Assembly: GCA_947624975.1 (NCBI GenBank)
Contig: CANQMP010000004.1
Coordinates: forward strand, 1 to 64,000
From: Candidatus Gastranaerophilales bacterium
Lineage (GTDB): Bacteria; Cyanobacteriota; Vampirovibrionia; Gastranaerophilales; Gastranaerophilaceae
DNA: 64,000 nucleotides
Reading direction: 5' to 3'
Under the pieces are notes generated by a model. It was given only the letters and a program-made list of their open reading frames with translations, had not been told where the DNA came from and ran no database searches. Each line of letters begins with the position of its first letter. Positions within the stretch are counted from its first letter, which is position 1. The position numbers and the translations under genes were made by a program. This document shows, one piece after another, positions 55,619-62,838 of the stretch.

Positions 55619-55761
55619 TTAGCCTCCAAAGGTGTTTGTAATTCTGCTAAACAAATATCTTTTTTATAAAATTTTATATCCGATAAATTAAGAATAATTT
55701 CTTTCACATCGGCTGTGCATTTATTAATAACAAAGAATTTAAAGCATTTTTTAGGCGACAT
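55615..55761 (-). other. Alternative-frame C-terminal extension of the GT2 gene
   Basis: An open frame of 48 codons that begins ATG-TCG-CCT right after the G10 tract and ends TGA, overlapping the ATG of the next gene (ATGA). It is read as an extension of the GT2 protein when the tract has 9 or 12 G, or could be a small separate gene. Translation starts M-S-P-K-K-C-F-K-F-F-V-I and ends L-Q-T-P-L-E-A-K. I do not recognise it. Confidence 0.55.
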
Positions 55762-56638
55762 TTTGCCCCCCCCCCATCAGGGCAAAGAATACAAAGGAGA
55801 GTAAAAAGCCGACTATTAAAACAAATTCGACAATCACCGCGATAAGAAGAATATTAAAGAGTTTTTTATATTTCTTGCTTCTTCTTTTAATTTTTTTGAA
55901 ATCAACAAAGCTTGAATCCAAAAAGGCATCTGTAAACTTTTTATTATTTAAATAAGTTTTAATGTGATGAGAAAGAATTAAAAATTTTATTAAATCAATA
56001 TTTTTATCATGAATATGAGTTCTGCAAGCTTCATCACCCAATTTGCGATAATGATATAGAACTTCATTTATTTTATAAAACTTGAATCCTTTTTCAAAAA
56101 ATGTAATCCATAATTCCCAGTCCTCACAACCGATATCATTAAGCCATTTTTTATATCCACCTATTTCTTCAAAATGTTTTTTTCTAAACATTGAGGAAGA
56201 TATTAAACAATTAAAATATAAGATTTTTTCTTCATCAAAATTACAATATATGTCATAATTTTCTGCTTGAAAATATTTAACATCACAATAGACAACAGAA
56301 TATTCCGGATTGTCATCAAGTGCGCGGACAAATTTTTCAATATAAGTTTCATCAAGGATATCATCGGCATCAAAAGGAAGAATGTACTCTCCTTTAGCCA
56401 TGTTAATTAATTTATTTCTTGCTGCACAAACTCCGATATTCTCTTTTTCATTAATATAAATAATTTCGGGATGGTCTTTTATTATTTCTTGAATAATATC
56501 CGCACTTTTATCTTCAGATGCATCGTTTAATACTAAAATCTCAATATCTTTATATGTTTGTTTAAAAACAGACTCAAGTGCTTCTTTAACATACTTCTCT
56601 TTATTATAGACAGGTATGACAACTGATACTTTAACCAT
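55751..56638 (-). CDS. GT2-family glycosyltransferase with poly-G tract before the stop
   Basis: 295 residues. GT2 domain with VSVVIPVYNKEKYV, LNDASED and LPFDADDILDE, followed by a C-terminal membrane helix (LLIAVIVEFVLIVGFLLSFVFFALM). A G10 run (55766-55775) comes directly after the helix, and the present frame stops five codons later. With G9 or G12 the frame stays open for 47 more residues and ends TGA at 55615-55617, overlapping the next gene's ATG as ATGA. The 132 bases between the two genes therefore look like coding sequence in the alternative phase. Full-length versus short form probably depends on the tract. Confidence 0.87.
   Translation of the reverse strand: MVKVSVVIPVYNKEKYVKEALESVFKQTYKDIEILVLNDASEDKSADIIQEIIKDHPEIIYINEKENIGVCAARNKLINMAKGEYILPFDADDILDETYIEKFVRALDDNPEYSVVYCDVKYFQAENYDIYCNFDEEKILYFNCLISSSMFRKKHFEEIGGYKKWLNDIGCEDWELWITFFEKGFKFYKINEVLYHYRKLGDEACRTHIHDKNIDLIKFLILSHHIKTYLNNKKFTDAFLDSSFVDFKKIKRRSKKYKKLFNILLIAVIVEFVLIVGFLLSFVFFALMGGGQNVA
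55766..55775 (-). repeat. Homopolymer G10 before the stop of a GT2 gene
   Basis: Ten consecutive C on the plus strand, checked against the reading MGGGQNVA-stop. Confidence 0.95.
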
Positions 56639-56772
56639 AGAATTATTTTACCACAAAAAAATTTATAAATGTTTTTATATATTTTAAATTGTAAATTTTT
56701 GCGGGCAGCGGGGGAGATTTTGGTCCGGATTTTTGTTTTCTCGGCGGATTTGGCGGGCTGTTTTATCCGTAG

Positions 56773-56790
56773 GGTAGACTTTAGTCTACC
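56773..56790. repeat. Glycan-locus palindrome, copy 2
   Basis: GGTAGACT-TT-AGTCTACC, in the orientation with TAGG on its left. It lies in the 218-base gap between the GT2 gene and fcl, which also holds two near copies of GGCGGATTTGGCGG (56743 and 56804). Confidence 0.8.
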
Positions 56791-56822
56791 GTTTAAACAT
56801 TCTTGGCGGATTTGGCGGACTC

Positions 56823-56840
56823 GGTGGACTGAAGTCCACC
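56823..56840. repeat. Glycan-locus palindrome, copy 3
   Basis: GGTGGACT-GA-AGTCCACC, followed by CTACAG. Relative to copy 2 both arms changed A to G and T to C, keeping the pairing. Confidence 0.8.
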
Positions 56841-56856
56841 CTACAGCTTAGGAATG

Positions 56857-57798
56857 TTAATGTGTTAAATTGTTGCAAAAATCTTCATAAACCTTTTTTA
56901 TACCCTCTTTAAGAGAAGTTTTTGCCTTAAAACCTAAAGAATTTATTTTTGAAATATCCATAACTTTTCTCATAGTGCCATCCGGCTTTGTTTTATCAAA
57001 AACTATCTTACCTTTGTAACCGACTACTTCTTTTATTAAATCAGCGAGTTCTGATATTGAAATTTCTTCCCCTGTACCGATGTTAATTATTTCCCCTATA
57101 TCTTTTGCTGTTTTATTTTCCATAAGATATACAACTGCACGCGCTAAATCACCTGCGAACATAAATTCCCTTAAAGGTTTTCCGCTTCCCCAAACCGTAA
57201 CGGATTCCGCGTTTGAAACTTTTGCATCATGAAATCTTTTCAAAAGCATTGGAAGAACGTGGGCGTTTTGTTCATGATAATTATCATTAAAACCATACAA
57301 ATTGCAAGGCATCACAGATATAAAATCAGTGCCATATTCTCTATTATAAGCATCACACAGCTTTAATCCGCCAATTTTAGCCAATGCGTACATTTCATTT
57401 GTTTTTTCAAGTTTTGAAGAAAGTAAATATTCTTCCTTTAAAGGTTGCGGAGCGTTTTTGGGATATATACAACTGGAACCCAAAAATAACAGCTTTTTAA
57501 CATTATATTTATAGGAATTTTCAATAACATTAAGCTGAATTTTCATATTTTCTGTAAAAAATTCAACAGGATATGTATTATTAGCATATATTCCCCCTAC
57601 TTTAGCCGCAGCAAGAATAACATAATCGGGTTTATTTATTGAAAAAAATTCACTAACGGCAAAAGAGTCGGATAAATCAAGTTCTTTATGACCTTTAAGA
57701 ATTAAATTGTTATAACCTTTTTCTTTTAATTCTTTTGTTATCGCAGAACCGACAAGCCCCTTATATCCCGCAACAAATATTTTATCATGTTTTTTCAT
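56857..57798 (-). CDS. fcl: GDP-L-fucose synthase
   Basis: Epimerase-reductase that makes GDP-L-fucose from GDP-4-keto-6-deoxymannose. 313 residues, with the NAD(P)-binding loop GYKGLVGSAI near 12-21, the SDR catalytic Tyr-x-x-x-Lys in MYALAKIGG near 136-144 and the family segments LGSSCIYPKNAPQPL and NLYGFNDNYHEQNAHVLP. Its ATG overlaps the stop of gmd by one base (TAATG), so the two are translated together. They supply the donor for the fucosyltransferases in this locus. Confidence 0.95.
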   Translation of the reverse strand: MKKHDKIFVAGYKGLVGSAITKELKEKGYNNLILKGHKELDLSDSFAVSEFFSINKPDYVILAAAKVGGIYANNTYPVEFFTENMKIQLNVIENSYKYNVKKLLFLGSSCIYPKNAPQPLKEEYLLSSKLEKTNEMYALAKIGGLKLCDAYNREYGTDFISVMPCNLYGFNDNYHEQNAHVLPMLLKRFHDAKVSNAESVTVWGSGKPLREFMFAGDLARAVVYLMENKTAKDIGEIINIGTGEEISISELADLIKEVVGYKGKIVFDKTKPDGTMRKVMDISKINSLGFKAKTSLKEGIKKVYEDFCNNLTH

Positions 57799-58892
57799 TA
57801 TATCTCCAAAGAATTATATACTTTGTAACCGTTTTCTTTTAACATTCTTTCTTTTTCAGCCAATTCAAAGTCATTTTCAACCATTTCATCAATTAACATA
57901 TCAAGATTATACTTTGGTTTCCAATTAAGTTCGTTTCTTGCTTTAGAACTGTCCCCTAAAAGTAAATCAACTTCTGCGGGTCTAAAATAGCGTGGGTCAA
58001 CCTCAATAACAATTTTGCCCGTTTTTTTATCTATTCCTTTTTCATCAAGCCCTGAGCCTATAAATTCCAAATCCATATCCAGACGAGCAAAAACTTTTTT
58101 ACAAAAATCTCTTATTGATGTTGTAATACCCGTTGCTAAAACGTAATTATCCGGTTTTTCGGCTTGCAATATTAAATACATTCCTTCAACATAATCTTTA
58201 GCATGCCCCCAATCTCGTTTTGCATTAAGGTTGCCTAAATATAACTTATCCTGTAGTCCCATTTTTATTTTTGAAGCTGCCATTGTTATTTTTCGTGTAA
58301 CAAAAGTTTCACCTCGTCTTGGTGATTCGTGGTTGAATAATATTCCGTTTGAAGCAAATATATTAAAACTTTCACGGTAATTAACACAAATCCAATAAGC
58401 GTATAATTTTGCAGCAGCATAAGGAGAACGCGGATAAAAAGGTGTTGTTTCTTTTTGTATCGGTTCTTGTATAAGTCCATACAACTCTGATGTTGAAGCC
58501 TGATAAAACTTTGTTTTATTTTCAAGCTTGTTAAGCCTTATTGCCTCAAGCAGCCTTAATGTGCCTAAAGCATCAATATCTGCAGTATATTCAGCACAAT
58601 CCCAAGAAACTTTTACGTGTGATTGAGCTGCCAAATTGTAGATTTCATCGGGTTCAATATCGTGTATTAATTTTATCAGATTTGATGAATCGGATAAATC
58701 TCCGTAATGAAGAATAAAATTTGAGCTGTCGTGTATATCTTGATAAATATGGTCAATTCTTTGAGTATTAAAAGAACTCGCACGTCTTTTTATACCATGC
58801 ACTTCGTAACCTTTTGAAATTAATAATTCGGAAAGATAGCTTCCGTCTTGTCCTGTTACTCCCGTTATTAAAGCTTTTTTCATATCATTCAC
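57798..58892 (-). CDS. gmd: GDP-mannose 4,6-dehydratase
   Basis: First committed step to GDP-L-fucose. 364 residues with the SDR loop [14 protein letters not shown] near 10-23, the catalytic Tyr and Lys in [12 protein letters not shown] near 161-172, and the family segments [13 protein letters not shown] and [17 protein letters not shown]. The ATG at 58892 has AGG six bases upstream; the ATG at 58883 is another possible start. Adjacent to fcl, and divergent from the GT10-type fucosyltransferase gene. Confidence 0.95.
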   Translation of the reverse strand: MNDMKKALITGVTGQDGSYLSELLISKGYEVHGIKRRASSFNTQRIDHIYQDIHDSSNFILHYGDLSDSSNLIKLIHDIEPDEIYNLAAQSHVKVSWDCAEYTADIDALGTLRLLEAIRLNKLENKTKFYQASTSELYGLIQEPIQKETTPFYPRSPYAAAKLYAYWICVNYRESFNIFASNGILFNHESPRRGETFVTRKITMAASKIKMGLQDKLYLGNLNAKRDWGHAKDYVEGMYLILQAEKPDNYVLATGITTSIRDFCKKVFARLDMDLEFIGSGLDEKGIDKKTGKIVIEVDPRYFRPAEVDLLLGDSSKARNELNWKPKYNLDMLIDEMVENDFELAEKERMLKENGYKVYNSLEI

Positions 58893-58982
58893 AACCTATT
58901 TTGTATTTTATCTTCATTTAAATAATAACACAAACATTTAAAATGCACATTGTGTTAAAAACTGTTTTTGGGTAGACTGTAG

Positions 58983-59000
58983 GATAGACTTTAGTCTACC
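58983..59000. repeat. Glycan-locus palindrome, copy 4
   Basis: GATAGACT-TT-AGTCTACC with one mismatch, and GGTAGACTGTAG just before it, in the 161-base divergent gap between gmd and the GT10 gene. Confidence 0.7.
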
Positions 59001-59018
59001 TCTTTAATTTTTCAAACC

Positions 59019-59047
59019 TTGTTTTCAAATCGAGATTATGTTAATAT
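59019..59047 (+). promoter_or_regulatory. Promoter of the GT10-type gene, leaderless type
   Basis: TTGTTT (59019-59024), 17-base spacer, extended -10 TGT-TAATAT (59042-59047), then six bases to the ATG at 59054 and no ribosome site. Confidence 0.65.
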
Positions 59048-59053
59048 TTTTTC

Positions 59054-60010
59054 ATGAAAATCCGAGATAAAATAACAATTAAAATAGCTTATTGCGATTT
59101 TTGGGCAAACTGTAAATTTGACGAATTACATTTTACAAAAATTTTAAATGAAAAATATAATTTAGTGTACAGCGATGAACCTGATTACCTTTTTTGTTCA
59201 TGTTTTGGAAGAGAACATTTTAAATATAAAGACTGTATTAAAATATTTTATACTGGAGAAAATTGTGTATGTGATTTTAATCTTTACGATTACGGATTGT
59301 CATCTTGTTATATGACATTTACAGACAGGCATTTAAGATTTCCTCAATGGATACCTTATGATTTAAATCTAATAAGTTTAATGGAATATGGCAGAGAAAA
59401 AAATCCTGACTTAGATAAAAAGAAATTTTGTAATTTCATATATTCAAATGCGCATTGTGCGGAACAATTCCGAGAAGTGTTTTTTGAGAAATTATCAAAA
59501 TATAAAAAAGTTGATTCAGGCGGGAGTGTTCTAAATAATTTAGGATATAAAGTTCAAAATAAATTAGATTTTATTAAAGACTATAAATTTACCATTGCTA
59601 TTGAGAATTCTTTTGTTCAAGGTTACATAACAGAAAAACTAAGCGACCCTTTAATTGCAGGTTCTATGCCTTTATATTACGGCGACCCAATGGTTGGCGA
59701 AGAATTTAATACAAATTCTTTTGTGAATTTAAGAGATTTTAAGTCAATTAACGAAGCTATTGAATATATTGTTGAGCTTGATAAAAACGATAAATTATAT
59801 TTAGAAAAATTACAAAGTCCTTGTTTTATTCATGCTAATGTTGAGAATTATTACAGAAATAAAACTATTGATTTTTTCAGTAATATTTTTGACCGCGAAA
59901 AGGAAGAAGCGAAAAGAGTAACCCGATTTGGCTGGACTAAATATTATGTAGATGCCATCGCCCCCCCCCCCCCATCGCCTTGGTTTAAAAAAATATTAAA
60001 AAAATATTAA
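59054..60010 (+). CDS. GT10-type alpha-1,3/4-fucosyltransferase with poly-C tract at the 3' end
   Basis: 318 residues with the GT10 core pattern FTIAIENSFVQGYITEKLSD near 178-197, LIAGSMPLYYGDP after it, and IFYTGENC near 74. Likely transfers fucose from GDP-fucose to GlcNAc or Glc, as in Lewis-type glycans. C13 (59961-59973) encodes PPPP, followed by the basic tail SPWFKKILKKY. C14 would end IALV and C12 would end HRLGLKKY. In related fucosyltransferases a C-terminal basic amphipathic tail attaches the enzyme to the membrane, so tract length may control this. Confidence 0.87.
   Translation: MKIRDKITIKIAYCDFWANCKFDELHFTKILNEKYNLVYSDEPDYLFCSCFGREHFKYKDCIKIFYTGENCVCDFNLYDYGLSSCYMTFTDRHLRFPQWIPYDLNLISLMEYGREKNPDLDKKKFCNFIYSNAHCAEQFREVFFEKLSKYKKVDSGGSVLNNLGYKVQNKLDFIKDYKFTIAIENSFVQGYITEKLSDPLIAGSMPLYYGDPMVGEEFNTNSFVNLRDFKSINEAIEYIVELDKNDKLYLEKLQSPCFIHANVENYYRNKTIDFFSNIFDREKEEAKRVTRFGWTKYYVDAIAPPPPSPWFKKILKKY
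59961..59973 (+). repeat. Homopolymer C13 near the 3' end of the GT10-type gene
   Basis: Thirteen consecutive C, checked against the reading A-P-P-P-P-S-P-W. Confidence 0.95.
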
Positions 60011-60016
60011 AAAAAT

Positions 60017-60034
60017 GGTAGACTAAAGTCTACC
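60017..60034. repeat. Glycan-locus palindrome, copy 5
   Basis: GGTAGACT-AA-AGTCTACC, followed by CTACAG, seven bases after the GT10 gene stop and between convergent genes. Confidence 0.85.
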
Positions 60035-60070
60035 CTACAGTCTATCTTAAAGCTAAACTCTAACAAAAAT

Positions 60071-61027
60071 TTAATTCGGTCTATCCATATCCCCATCCCC
60101 TTTAAAAAGTATTATTCCTTTCTTTGAGCTTGAATAACATATATCTATATTCCTTTGTTCAAAAGGAGAAAAATATTCCGGTATTATATTTTCGCTGTTT
60201 TGAATTTCAATAAAACCTGCATCTTCAAACAGTTTATTTGAAATGCCTGAATTATAGCAATCAATATATTCAATATTATTTTTTTTCATATATTCATCAA
60301 AATATGCTGTTATAACGGGAATTTTATTATAATTCCCTAAAATATCAACTATTCTTAAACATTTACTCGAATTACATTCTTGAAGCCTTGTTATAACAAT
60401 TAAATCATCATCAAATAAATTAACGTTATATTTAAAAACAGGGTGGTTAAAATATCTTCTTTCTATATAATCAATACTTTTTGGTATTGCGTTTGTATCA
60501 TATTTAAAACCCTTTGGTATTTCATCAACCGATTTTAATTCTTTAACAGTTACAGAGCTCCTTTTAATTTCAGGAATTAATTTATCAATAACTTTTGCAA
60601 TTTTATACTCTGCAAGTTCGTTTAATCTGAAATAATGGTTCATTTTCCCTAATTCATAATCAAAGAAAAGATAAATTTCTCCGGAAGTTTCAATATTAAC
60701 TCCGACTGTTGCAATAAGCTGTGTTTTCAATTCATTCATTAAAAATTCAAATAATTCCATGCCAATAAATGAGTCTTGAGCATTTAATGCTTTCCATAAC
60801 GCCAGTGAAATAATGCTATGGGACTTATCATAAGGGATATAACCAATTACTCCGTTTATTTTGTCTTCCTTATCTTTTGATATCGCAAAATTAACTCTGT
60901 CTTTGTCTGTTATATAAAGATATTCGAAAAATTTGCGGTTTGCTGCAAGGATATGTCCATGCTTCCAATAGTTTTCTATAAAATCCATAATATCAGCTAT
61001 ATCATTTTTTGTTGCAAATTTAATCAT
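60071..61027 (-). CDS. GNAT-like acyltransferase of unknown substrate
   Basis: 318 residues. The N-terminal half (residues 1-110) looks like a GNAT fold: IKFATKNDIADIMDFI, then INGVIGYIPYD as the central strand pair. The C-terminal half has a second GNAT-like end (YIDCYNSGISNKLFEDAGFIE). Such two-part proteins occur in surface polysaccharide loci, where they may acylate an amino sugar. It overlaps the phosphopantetheinyl transferase gene by eight bases, so the products may act together, possibly with an acyl carrier protein as donor. The substrate is not evident. Confidence 0.65.
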   Translation of the reverse strand: MIKFATKNDIADIMDFIENYWKHGHILAANRKFFEYLYITDKDRVNFAISKDKEDKINGVIGYIPYDKSHSIISLALWKALNAQDSFIGMELFEFLMNELKTQLIATVGVNIETSGEIYLFFDYELGKMNHYFRLNELAEYKIAKVIDKLIPEIKRSSVTVKELKSVDEIPKGFKYDTNAIPKSIDYIERRYFNHPVFKYNVNLFDDDLIVITRLQECNSSKCLRIVDILGNYNKIPVITAYFDEYMKKNNIEYIDCYNSGISNKLFEDAGFIEIQNSENIIPEYFSPFEQRNIDICYSSSKKGIILFKGDGDMDRPN

Positions 61028-61565
61028 AATGTTTTAATATCTCACTTTCAGTGTATCTGGTTATATTCATTTCAGTTTTTATATTCGCATAAATTGAGCA
61101 AATATAATCTTCTTCAATCCATTGTATAACATTCATATCAAAATTAAAAGCTGTTGTATCAATTTTAAAAAAATCTTCACTTAATCCTAAAGATGTATAT
61201 TTTGAATAGGCTTCTTTTAAAGTCCAGATTTTATAGAATTGTTCTTGTGTCATATTTTTGTAATATTCAAGTTCGTTTTTATGAAATACCATGTCAAAAA
61301 TATCTTTTGGAACTTCTTTTATTTCCTCAATATCAACTCCAAGGTTGTTATTTTTATCAACGCAGCATAATATCATATTATTTGAATGAGATATATTAAA
61401 ATTTATATCTCCATCTATATAGGGTTTATCATTTACCCCTTTTTGGATTTTGATAGTTTTCCAATTTTTAACTCCCTCATTTTTTAACATTACTCTTAGT
61501 AATAATTTAGAAAAAAAAGAAGTTCTATAAGGTTTTGAGATTAATTTTAAAAGTCCTGTTTGCAT
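61020..61565 (-). CDS. 4'-phosphopantetheinyl transferase (Sfp type)
   Basis: 181 residues with the three Sfp-type motifs in order: INFNISHSNN near 54-63, LGVDIEEI near 75-82 (Mg2+-binding Asp and Glu) and FYKIWTLKEAYSKYTSLGL near 111-129. It attaches the phosphopantetheine arm to carrier proteins. In a glycan locus this is unusual, and no carrier-protein gene is seen nearby. The overlap with the GNAT-like gene suggests a carrier-dependent acylation step, but it could also be the general PPTase of the cell. Confidence 0.85.
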   Translation of the reverse strand: MQTGLLKLISKPYRTSFFSKLLLRVMLKNEGVKNWKTIKIQKGVNDKPYIDGDINFNISHSNNMILCCVDKNNNLGVDIEEIKEVPKDIFDMVFHKNELEYYKNMTQEQFYKIWTLKEAYSKYTSLGLSEDFFKIDTTAFNFDMNVIQWIEEDYICSIYANIKTEMNITRYTESEILKHYD

Positions 61566-61572
61566 ATTTTAA

Positions 61573-62712
61573 TTATACATCATAGTTTTTATTAAAGTCT
61601 TTTTGGGGTGGAGTGAAGTCCACCCTACTCCTACCGTTATATATGTTCAAATAATACCTTATTATTCTATTATCATTTATAAAAGAAATATAATACATTA
61701 ATCTTAAATGAGAAAAACTCCTATAATTAGTTTTTTTCTCTAATTCAAAAAAGTTAGTATTAAAAAACTCATCTATTTTAATACTTTTACTCTTATATTT
61801 GTCTTTCATTTTTTCATAAACAAGTTTTTTCATATCTTTTAAGTGTATCCAGAAAAAACCTATAGGAAAGATTTTTTGCATTAATTTATTATCATTTTGA
61901 AATCTTTCAATTATTCTGTTATTTTCGTTATCATAAAAAGGAATATAATAAGTATCAGATGACACGGGAAAACAAACAGTATCAAAAGTCCCGTTAAATG
62001 GCGACAATAGATCAGGTGTTTCAAAACTACCCAAAGGTATTTTACCTTCAAATAAATTTATTCCGGAAAAAGAAGTTATTATTTTATCATTTTGGATTTT
62101 TTTCTTTATGTAAGAAATCAAATTCTTAATAAAAAATTTTGGGATTAAAAAATGACAACTAAAAGAATTTAGATAATTTGAATGTTTTAATATTTTTTTA
62201 TATAACTTTTGATAATATTTGAACGCAAGCTTCTCTTTTAATAAAATTTTAACCTTATCTTCTCTTTTATATAAATCCAATATTTCTTTAAATTTATCAC
62301 TGAAATAAATCTGATCATCATCAATTTTTATTGCATATTTATATTTTGCTTTAGATAGCGCAAAATTATAATAGTTACTTAATAGATGAATTGAATTTTT
62401 AGGAAGATTTAAAGCATAATCATATTCTTCTTCAGATAAATTATGAGAATATACTTTTGGCTCATAAAAATAAACTCTAATTTTATCAGGATACTGTTTT
62501 TGTTTTTCAATAATTATTTTTTCGGTATCATCAAAACTTTCCTGATAAACAATAATTAATTCATCAAGAGCATTTATACAGGAATCAATACAATCCGAAA
62601 TAAAATCTGCACCGTTTTTTGCTCTTAATAACCCGCTTATACCAATAGGACGTTCTTTTGTAAAGTCTGAAATATTCACGGCAAAAGAGCTGCCCCCCCC
62701 CCCCCCCTGCAT
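61573..62712 (-). CDS. GT2-like glycosyltransferase switched by a G15 tract at the start
   Basis: 379 residues. The N-terminus is IGISGLLRAKNGADFISDCIDSC near 20-42, then ELIIVYQESFDDT, and a DxD-type KIDDDQIYF near 123-131, which fit a GT2-like enzyme of uncertain sugar. G15 (62693-62707) lies directly after ATG-CA, encoding Q-GGGGG at residues 2-7; any change not a multiple of three takes the whole protein out of frame. No other in-frame start precedes the catalytic part. The 3' end overlaps a palindromic repeat at 61606-61625, so the last dozen residues (near NGRSRVDFTPP) are encoded by repeat sequence. Confidence 0.8.
   Translation of the reverse strand: MQGGGGGSSFAVNISDFTKERPIGISGLLRAKNGADFISDCIDSCINALDELIIVYQESFDDTEKIIIEKQKQYPDKIRVYFYEPKVYSHNLSEEEYDYALNLPKNSIHLLSNYYNFALSKAKYKYAIKIDDDQIYFSDKFKEILDLYKREDKVKILLKEKLAFKYYQKLYKKILKHSNYLNSFSCHFLIPKFFIKNLISYIKKKIQNDKIITSFSGINLFEGKIPLGSFETPDLLSPFNGTFDTVCFPVSSDTYYIPFYDNENNRIIERFQNDNKLMQKIFPIGFFWIHLKDMKKLVYEKMKDKYKSKSIKIDEFFNTNFFELEKKTNYRSFSHLRLMYYISFINDNRIIRYYLNIYNGRSRVDFTPPQKDFNKNYDV
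61606..61625. repeat. Glycan-locus palindrome, copy 6
   Basis: GGGTGGAGT-GA-AGTCCACCC with one mismatch, inside the 3' end of the GT gene 61573-62712 and followed by TACTCC. Confidence 0.75.
62693..62707 (-). repeat. Homopolymer G15 next to a start codon
   Basis: Fifteen consecutive C on the plus strand (G on the coding strand), the longest tract in the window, checked against the reading M-Q-GGGGG-SS. Confidence 0.95.
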
Positions 62713-62838
62713 TTGATTTGTTCATATTTATTATAGTATTTTTATTTGAATTTTGCATCATTTTCTTTTTTTATTATATTTATCCTTTTTTATTATACAA
62801 TAAAATTTTTATTAAGTTTATGGTAAAATTTTCTTATA

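Noticed and set aside
51891-62707. Homopolymer tracts as simple sequencing errors
   Set aside because: The lengths keep open frames in most of the seven genes and all tracts fall in glycosyltransferases; errors would be expected elsewhere too. Exact lengths should still be treated with caution.
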